In this document: one piece after another, positions 13,781 to 18,061 of the stretch
Numbering within the stretch: the stretch's first letter is position 1
Layout of the letters: the number at the start of each line of letters is the position of its first letter
Assembly (NCBI GenBank): GCA_037443645.1
Contig: JBBINY010000052.1
Location: 1 to 18,061, forward strand
Direction of reading: 5' to 3'
Source of the DNA: UBA2336 sp037443645
Lineage (GTDB): Bacteria > Bacteroidota > Bacteroidia > Cytophagales > Cyclobacteriaceae
Length of the DNA: 18,061 nt
Made by a program: the position numbers and the translations under genes
Notes under the pieces: model-generated
The model's input: only the letters and a program-made list of their open reading frames with translations
What the model was told of the DNA's origin: nothing
Databases searched by the model: none

Positions 13781-15070
13781 CTACTTCTGACCCTCCAGTT
13801 GCCTGTGGATGATCGTAGACGTCCAGATGCTTGTTTTGCCGTTATCCATGCGCGTCCACACAGGTACAATGATCTCATGAAATGCCGATATCCCAATGTA
13901 ATCACCAAAAAATGAATCCGGTGTAGGAACGAAAGGTGTTTCGCTGATTTTTACATTCTTGAAATTCGTACCGTTGTCGGTTGACCATGCCAGATACACA
14001 TCGGTTTGCTCATCTTCGTAATTACGCCTGTCATAAAAAACAATGTAAATAAAACCGGTTGAAGGGTCCACAGTCATGGCCGGCATAAACTGATGTCGGC
14101 CGCTGTTGTCGTTATGAATTTGAATCGGGGCTGTCCAGGTGTCACCCATGTTGAACGACCGCATAAACCAAATGTCGGCATCGCCTTCGCCATCGTCAGT
14201 CCATACCAGGTATAATGCTCCGCTGTACTTGCCTTTGCTCTGGTCGCATACCAGAACCGGCAAACCGTTTGATCGGCCCAAACCAGGAATAGTCATTGAC
14301 CACCCTCCGGGCTGGTTGGTCAACAGAATATCATTTGTAAGCCACGTGACTCCGCCATCAAACGAACGGTCCATGTAAATTTTACCCTGGTTGGCCCACA
14401 CAATAAATATTTTCCCGTCAATGGTGGCAGCAGGCATGGCCCCCATGGCAGTGTTGTCGTCATCACGGCAGTCGCCCGGAATTTGAGAGATGATACGAGG
14501 TTTTGAAAATTTCGATCCGTTGGGTGACTGACTGAACATGACCTTGCTGGTGCAGTTAGGGTCATCGCTTCCGTACTTATCAAACTCCGTCCAGGTTACA
14601 TAGAGGTTGCCCTTGCGGTCGGTAACGGCCCGGGGTTTATCCTGATCTTTGGGATGGTTGAGCCCAATGGAAGCCCCGGCATCCCAGGTCTTTCCACCAT
14701 CGGTTGACTTCTGGGCCACAATCCGGTCGAGAAAAAGTTCACTATCCCGGTTTTTGCCGTCCGGATCAGAAAGGTGCAAATAGTAAAACGTGCCTTTGAA
14801 ATCGGAGAGAAGTACCGGATCGCCAAACACACCATGCGGTGACCTCATCCGGGACTTAATCCAGGACAGACCCCGGTTGGTAGTGTAGTACACGTTATCG
14901 ATTGCTGACCCGACAACGATCGTTTCGGGGCTTTTATAGCTCACCGCAACGGAAGGCTCGCACGGAAACCGGCCTTTTACACCTGTGCTATCCAGCAAAA
15001 TATTTTTAAACTGACTGTATGCGCAACCCGCAAGTCCAACGTATACAGCTATCAACACAGGTGCTTTCAT
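13781..15070 (-). CDS. BNR/Asp-box beta-propeller exoprotein, possibly a lipoprotein
   Basis: The 429-residue exported protein has repeated Asp boxes (S-x-D-x-G-x-T-W) that mark a beta-propeller: YTTNRGLSW (62-70), KSTDGGKTW (121-129), SQSPNGSKF (180-188), RSFDGGVTW (235-243), RSFNMGDTW (304-312) and STDNGTNF (363-370). It looks like proteins labelled 'exo-alpha-sialidase', but neither a FRIP motif nor the sialidase Arg triad is evident, so catalytic sialidase activity is not supported. The N-terminus MKAPVLIAVYVGLAGCAYSQ contains LAGC (13-16), a good lipobox, although cleavage after YSQ is also possible. Six Cys in the mature part could form disulfides. A weak TAATTTGG lies about 30 nt upstream. 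The substrate or partner is unknown. Confidence 0.8.
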   Translation of the reverse strand: MKAPVLIAVYVGLAGCAYSQFKNILLDSTGVKGRFPCEPSVAVSYKSPETIVVGSAIDNVYYTTNRGLSWIKSRMRSPHGVFGDPVLLSDFKGTFYYLHLSDPDGKNRDSELFLDRIVAQKSTDGGKTWDAGASIGLNHPKDQDKPRAVTDRKGNLYVTWTEFDKYGSDDPNCTSKVMFSQSPNGSKFSKPRIISQIPGDCRDDDNTAMGAMPAATIDGKIFIVWANQGKIYMDRSFDGGVTWLTNDILLTNQPGGWSMTIPGLGRSNGLPVLVCDQSKGKYSGALYLVWTDDGEGDADIWFMRSFNMGDTWTAPIQIHNDNSGRHQFMPAMTVDPSTGFIYIVFYDRRNYEDEQTDVYLAWSTDNGTNFKNVKISETPFVPTPDSFFGDYIGISAFHEIIVPVWTRMDNGKTSIWTSTIIHRQLEGQK

Positions 15071-15104
15071 AAATTGTCATTAAGCGTATACGAAATAAAC
15101 CAAA

Positions 15105-15261
15105 TTAGAGGCCATCTCAAAAATCAATTCGTCATTGCGAACCCGCCTGACGGCAGGCAAGCGGCAGAGAAGCAATCCCCGAAAAACCGTCAAATATGTA
15201 TGGGATCGCCTCGCTTTGCTCGCGATGACGGCACGCTTAGGATTTTTGAGATGGCTTCTAG
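15105..15261. repeat. nested palindromic repeat element, MITE/REP-like, non-coding
   Basis: The 245-bp gap between two minus-strand genes is mostly this element. A 15-bp perfect outer inverted repeat, GCCATCTCAAAAATC (15111-15125) and its complement (15241-15255), continues imperfectly outwards (TAGA/TCTA). Inside is a second inverted pair, CGTCATTGCGA (15130-15140) and TCGCGATGACG (15220-15230), with one mismatch. Inside that is a perfect hairpin GCCTG-ACGG-CAGGC (15145-15158). It contains no convincing gene. The inner CGTCATTGCGA...GAAGCAATCCC motif resembles dispersed repeats common in Bacteroidota and some other phyla. I see no clear target-site duplication. Confidence 0.75.
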
Positions 15262-15281
15262 TTCTATTGACCAATCCGTAA

Positions 15282-15303
15282 CTGGCTGCTTCCAACAAGC
15301 CAG
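15282..15303 (-). terminator. weak hairpin after the acyl hydrolase gene
   Basis: A 6-bp inverted repeat CTGGCT / AGCCAG with a 10-nt loop lies 12 bp after the hydrolase stop on the minus strand. There is no T-tract, so it is only a possible transcript end. Confidence 0.25.
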
Positions 15304-15315
15304 CCAATATCTTAC

Positions 15316-17217
15316 TTATTTCTTAAACTCAAGTTTCGCTTTCAATTTTTGGCCCCCACCCACGTCAACAACCGATGAACCGTATACCTTAATGGTTGAC
15401 TTAATGAAGTCCTCCTCATTGGCTTTGTAAATATTTTCAACATACTTCTGGGGGTTTCGGTCTATGTAAGGAAACCAGGTGCTGTGTATTTGAATCATAA
15501 TCCGGTGTCCTTTCTTAAACGTGTGCAAAACATCCTGTAATGGAAACTCCACATCGGTTACTTCACCGGGTTTGAACGGCTCAGGTTTCTCAAAGCTGTT
15601 TCTGAATCTTCCACGGAATACTTCACTCCGAACCAGTTGCTGATATCCCCCCATCACAATATTTTTTGGATTGTGATCGTAGTTCGGATGATCATTCGGA
15701 TACACATCGATAAGTTTTACCACAAAATCGGCATCGGTCCCAGTCATCGATACTTTCAATCGGGCCATAATTTCACCTGCCAGCACAACATCATCAGTGA
15801 GCACATCAGTTTCAAAGGTCAACACATCCGGTCTTCGGGCGGCCTGCCGCTGATCATCACTCATAAATCGTCTGGGAGTAAATGTTAATCCTTCGGTTTG
15901 AGAAGTGTAGGGTACCGGTTTGGCCGGATCGCTTACGTACTCAAACACAGCGTCAGCCTGAGTTGGTGTATTGATGTACAACTTTCCGTTTGTTCCAAAG
16001 GTAAGCTTCAACGGATTATATTCACGAGGCGGCCAGGCATCAAACCGCTTCCATTCCTTCCTGCCGGTATCAAACATATAGGCTTCGGGCAACCCATGGG
16101 GCGCTTCATCTTTCAGGTAGTGTGCAAAAAATTTGCGCTCAATTTCCCGCTGATAAAATGTGGAGATGCTGTCGCCAAAATAGATGTGATTATGCGTTGA
16201 CTTTCCCTGCTCGCGGGCCCAGTCGCCATGGCCCCAAGGCCCCATAACCAACATGTTGTGCGCACCAGGACTGTTGGCTTCCAGTTTCTTGTAGATATTG
16301 AGTGGACCATACAGGTCTTCGGCATCGAACCACCCACCCACTGTTAAAATTGCATGCTTGGCGCTTTTAAGGTGCGGCAAAAGATTTCGTTCCTGCCAAA
16401 ATGCATCGTAGTTGGGGTGATCAACAATTTGTTGCCAGAAAAAATTATCGTGGTGGTATTGTTCGGTGATGTTTTTTAAAGCTCCCTGACGAAGATGAAA
16501 GTCATAGCCATCCCTAGGAGCCTGCGCATAGAAACGCATGAGTTTGTCTTCAAACCAATCTTCTTTGGTCTGCCCTTCTTTCTGATATCCAAATACGGCA
16601 AAAGCGGCCGTGTAGCTTTGCAGGTATGCACCCATGTGATGGAAGTCATCAAAGAAAAAATCCGAAATCGGTGCCTGTGGTGAAGATGCTTTCAGGGCCG
16701 GGTGGGCATCGGGTATGGCGGCAGCGGTGTAAAAACCGGGATAGGAAATTCCAAACATGCCCACACGACCATTGTTGTTTTTTATGTTTTTAATCATCCA
16801 GTCAATGGTATCCCAGGTATCCGAACTTTCATCAATTGCTTGCTTATCTTTGGGGTTATTGCCCGGAATATTCGGACGCATGTTGTCGAATGTTCCTTCG
16901 CTCAAATAACGGCCCCGTACATCCTGAAACACCAGAATGTACTTATCCCTCACCAGGTAGTTTGACGGATGATTGTACGTTTTAAAATCGGCATACCCCG
17001 AAGCATTGTAGCAGGTGCGGTTGAGGAGAATCGGATACTTTTTGGATTGATCCTTAGGGGTGTACACCACGGTGAACAACTTGATGCCATCCCGCATGGG
17101 AATCTGGTACTCGGTCTTGTCGTAATGCTGCCGCATGTACAACGAGTCGGCTTTGGGATTCTGTGCGGCTGCGCACAAAGGCGAGAGCACAAAAAGTAAC
17201 TTGGTGAGAGCTTTCAT
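15316..17217 (-). CDS. S15-family CocE/NonD-type acyl hydrolase (alpha-amino-acid ester hydrolase-like), secreted
   Basis: The 633-residue protein has a signal peptide MKALTKLLFVLSPLCAAAQ cut near residue 19. The alpha/beta-hydrolase domain has the nucleophile motif FGISYPGF (S158), GGWFD with D298, and GPWGHGDW with H330, forming a Ser-Asp-His triad. After about residue 350 comes the beta-jelly-roll C-terminal domain of the X-Pro dipeptidyl-peptidase/CocE family. PQAPISDFFFDDFHHMGAY and DLYGPLNIYKK point to the alpha-amino-acid ester hydrolase subgroup, whose members hydrolyse amino-acid esters or short acyl-peptides and can act on beta-lactams. The natural substrate here is unknown. The ATG at 17217 is preferred over a TTG-type start at 17247, which precedes the signal peptide. 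The gene appears complete and stands alone. Confidence 0.88.
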   Translation of the reverse strand: MKALTKLLFVLSPLCAAAQNPKADSLYMRQHYDKTEYQIPMRDGIKLFTVVYTPKDQSKKYPILLNRTCYNASGYADFKTYNHPSNYLVRDKYILVFQDVRGRYLSEGTFDNMRPNIPGNNPKDKQAIDESSDTWDTIDWMIKNIKNNNGRVGMFGISYPGFYTAAAIPDAHPALKASSPQAPISDFFFDDFHHMGAYLQSYTAAFAVFGYQKEGQTKEDWFEDKLMRFYAQAPRDGYDFHLRQGALKNITEQYHHDNFFWQQIVDHPNYDAFWQERNLLPHLKSAKHAILTVGGWFDAEDLYGPLNIYKKLEANSPGAHNMLVMGPWGHGDWAREQGKSTHNHIYFGDSISTFYQREIERKFFAHYLKDEAPHGLPEAYMFDTGRKEWKRFDAWPPREYNPLKLTFGTNGKLYINTPTQADAVFEYVSDPAKPVPYTSQTEGLTFTPRRFMSDDQRQAARRPDVLTFETDVLTDDVVLAGEIMARLKVSMTGTDADFVVKLIDVYPNDHPNYDHNPKNIVMGGYQQLVRSEVFRGRFRNSFEKPEPFKPGEVTDVEFPLQDVLHTFKKGHRIMIQIHSTWFPYIDRNPQKYVENIYKANEEDFIKSTIKVYGSSVVDVGGGQKLKAKLEFKK

Positions 17218-17273
17218 AGGTAATCGCTTAACGAGGAAAATTAACAATACGATTATGGAAATTCAATCCCTTT

Positions 17274-17281
17274 TATGTTTC
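17274..17281 (+). promoter_or_regulatory. possible -7 box in front of the truncated phosphatase gene
   Basis: TATGTTTC matches seven of the eight positions in TAnnTTTG and ends 21 nt before the ATG at 17303. It suggests the promoter and start of the broken gene are still in place. Confidence 0.3.
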
Positions 17282-17302
17282 CATTCAATTACCTTCAGGC
17301 CT

Positions 17303-17407
17303 ATGCAATTCCGGCTGATTTTTCTCGCATTATCCTGGTTTGTCATCATTCTATCCGGTCAGGCGAAGGCACAGTCAACGCTTACAATAGCATTTGGCTC
17401 CTGCTGA
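17303..17407 (+). pseudogene. truncated start of a PhoD-type alkaline phosphatase-like gene
   Basis: The frame from ATG 17303 encodes a classical signal peptide, MQFRLIFLALSWFVIILSGQ, with an AKAQ cleavage site, then STLTIAFGSC, and stops at TGA 17405-17407. The 'L-x-I-A-F-G-S-C' strand is the way many Bacteroidota PhoD-like metallophosphatases begin right after the signal peptide, the Cys lying at the first metal-site loop. The rest of the roughly 300-500-residue enzyme is missing; instead the sequence runs into the convergent 150-aa gene. A near -7 box sits 21 nt upstream. I infer a gene cut off at about 17401. A 26-bp palindrome starts exactly there. Alternatively this is a short secreted peptide whose resemblance to PhoD is chance. 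Confidence 0.6.
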
Positions 17408-17427
17408 AGAAATTTATTTCTTCAGCA
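17402..17427. repeat. 26-bp perfect palindrome at the junction of two convergent reading frames
   Basis: The arms TGCTGAAGAAAT (17402-17413) and ATTTCTTCAGCA (17416-17427) are exact complements around a TT centre. The left arm contains the TGA of the truncated + frame. The right arm is the end of the minus-strand gene (codons LLKK and stop). With no T-tract it is a poor intrinsic terminator. It may mark the rearrangement. Confidence 0.8.
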
Positions 17428-17866
17428 ATATGGCCTCTTCCAGAATAAAATTCACATGATCAATATCGTTGGCATTAAGCTTGAGCTTCCCTTTAACCGT
17501 AATCAGATCGTCAACCTGGAACTTAGGTGCCGATCCCTTAAATACCACTTCGGCAATGGATTCAGGCCCCCCGCCTCCGCAAAAGAAACACTGGCTCATG
17601 GGGTACTTTGAGATGATGATGTAGTTACCCTCTTCCGGAGCAAAGGGAACATAAAATCCTTCAATGGTAATCTCCTTTCCCTCAAGGGCCTTCACCGCAT
17701 CCGGAAAGTTTGGATAAAATAAATACTCCCCGATCTTTTCGTAGTACTTGGGTTCGAATTTGGTTTTTGCAAATTCATTCCACGCATCAAATTTTGGGGT
17801 TTGGGCATGCCCGGTTGATGTGATCAGAAGGATTCCTATAAAAAGTATAATTCTCGTGTTACGCAT
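17414..17866 (-). CDS. periplasmic CFFC protein (DUF3299-like, OB-fold-type), ABC-transporter-linked
   Basis: The 150-residue protein has a signal peptide MRNTRIILFIGILLITSTGHAQ. The mature protein is a small all-beta domain: EGKEITIEGFYVPFAP, then YIIISKYPMSQCFFCGGGGPESIAEVVF, a VDDLITVKGKLKLN strand and a final VNFILEEAILLKK. The CxxC (CFFC, at about residues 93-96) followed by four Gly looks like a metal- or redox-binding loop and is analogous to the Cys loop of DUF3299 proteins, which are linked to metal-related ABC systems; the homology is inferred. Upstream on the same strand, 61 bp away, is the end of an FtsX/MacB-type permease, so the two are probably co-transcribed. A 7-bp tandem repeat lies in the gap between them. 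The start at 17866 is the only ATG giving a signal peptide. Confidence 0.78.
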   Translation of the reverse strand: MRNTRIILFIGILLITSTGHAQTPKFDAWNEFAKTKFEPKYYEKIGEYLFYPNFPDAVKALEGKEITIEGFYVPFAPEEGNYIIISKYPMSQCFFCGGGGPESIAEVVFKGSAPKFQVDDLITVKGKLKLNANDIDHVNFILEEAILLKK

Positions 17867-17875
17867 ATCTAGGTC

Positions 17876-17924
17876 TTCGTTATTCGTTATTCGTTGTTAG
17901 TTATTCGTTGTTCGTTGCTGGTTG
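17876..17924. repeat. heptanucleotide tandem repeat (TTCGTTR, about seven copies)
   Basis: Seven consecutive 7-bp units start at 17876: TTCGTTA, TTCGTTA, TTCGTTG, TTAGTTA, TTCGTTG, TTCGTTG and CTGGTTG. Five fit TTCGTTR exactly. The array fills most of the 61-bp gap between the permease stop and the start of the CFFC-protein gene, ending 9 bp upstream of that ATG. Confidence 0.85.
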
Positions 17925-17927
17925 TTC

Positions 17928-18061
17928 TTAGTTTCCTGCCAAAACTTTTGAAATATCCGTGCGATAAGCCTGCCACGCAGGCAGCAAAGCACACAACATT
18001 CCCAAAAACAAACTTCCGGCCAAAAGTATCCATTCCTGTTGATAGAACACAAAGCCGGTAA
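17928..18061 (-). CDS. C-terminal end of an FtsX/MacB-type ABC transporter permease
   Basis: Only the last 43 residues are inside the window; the gene enters from the right edge. The visible part is a final hydrophobic helix (WILLAGSLFLGMLCALLPAW) followed by the conserved tail QAYRTDISKVLAGN and a TAA. The combination of a last helix with L-P-A-W-x-A-Y-R-T-D-x-(x)-x-x-L is the usual end of the FtsX-like domain in MacB/LolC-type permeases, whose 'PA..AYR.D....L' tail contacts the cytoplasmic face. These ABC systems move lipoproteins, peptides or signals across or within the envelope. The ATPase and substrate are outside the window. It likely forms an operon with the downstream CFFC protein. 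Confidence 0.8.
   Translation of the reverse strand, partial: TGFVFYQQEWILLAGSLFLGMLCALLPAWQAYRTDISKVLAGN

Noticed and set aside
13781..15070. Catalytic sialidase
   Set aside because: Only Asp boxes are visible. No FRIP motif, Arg triad or Tyr/Glu pair could be located, so only the propeller fold is supported.
15105..15261. CRISPR array or attachment site
   Set aside because: There are no direct repeats with regular spacers and no integrase. The structure is palindromic.
15080..15307. Open frame of 75 aa on the minus strand across the intergenic gap
   Set aside because: It is composed of the palindromic repeat, has repeat-like composition and no signal, domain or promoter.
17255..17302. 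Earlier ATG (17255) as the start of the truncated phosphatase
   Set aside because: It would put 16 residues before a perfect signal peptide, and the near -7 box at 17274-17281 lies inside that extension.
17953..17985. GCCTGC-CAC-GCAGGC hairpin resembling the core of the 15145-15158 hairpin
   Set aside because: It lies within the codons for the conserved permease tail (LPAWQA), so coding constraint explains it. Similarity of GC-rich short arms is not evidence of a shared element.

Overview
The window looks like chromosomal DNA of a Bacteroidota bacterium, most likely a Cytophagales relative. Three things support this. There is a type IX secretion (T9SS) type B sorting domain at the left edge. 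Start codons lack Shine-Dalgarno sequences, but TAnnTTTG -7 boxes recur upstream of them. The gene content (GH20 lipoprotein, DUF6249, FtsX-like permease, Cys-rich periplasmic protein) is also typical. Genes are densely packed, and I see no phage, plasmid, CRISPR, rRNA or tRNA gene. One 10-base run of N (3959-3968) interrupts a gene.

Left part, + strand (1-8430): the C-terminal end of a large secreted T9SS cargo protein, a small membrane protein, a GH20 beta-N-acetylhexosaminidase lipoprotein, a small secreted beta-sandwich protein, and then a likely three-gene operon made of sua5/tsaC-type threonylcarbamoyl-AMP synthase, a mixed-substrate-type phosphofructokinase and phosphoglycerate kinase. 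A single-RRM RNA-binding protein with a strong terminator and an SLC13/DASS anion transporter follow. A 53-aa two-helix membrane protein (3090-3251, - strand) lies between the secreted beta-sandwich gene and sua5.

Middle (8431-10045): a compact regulatory module. An ECF sigma factor and a membrane anti-sigma factor form an operon on the + strand, with a three-helix DUF6249-type membrane protein diverging from it. The 135-bp divergent region carries two copies of the same ECF-type promoter, TGTAACyT-N15-CGTCATAG, one facing each way. The simplest reading is that the sigma factor drives both its own operon and the membrane protein. This is the most informative regulatory signal in the window.

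Right part, - strand (10050-18061): a small secreted Cys-containing protein, adenosylhomocysteinase with a good terminator, a six-helix histidine kinase with an extra C-terminal SpoIIAA/STAS-like domain, a BNR/Asp-box repeat protein, an S15-family CocE/AEH-type acyl hydrolase, a periplasmic CFFC protein and the tail of an FtsX/MacB-type ABC permease. Embedded here are a nested palindromic repeat (about 15105-15261), the truncated start of what looks like a PhoD-type phosphatase gene (17303-17407, + strand) ending exactly at a 26-bp perfect palindrome, and a 7-bp tandem repeat between the permease and its downstream neighbour.
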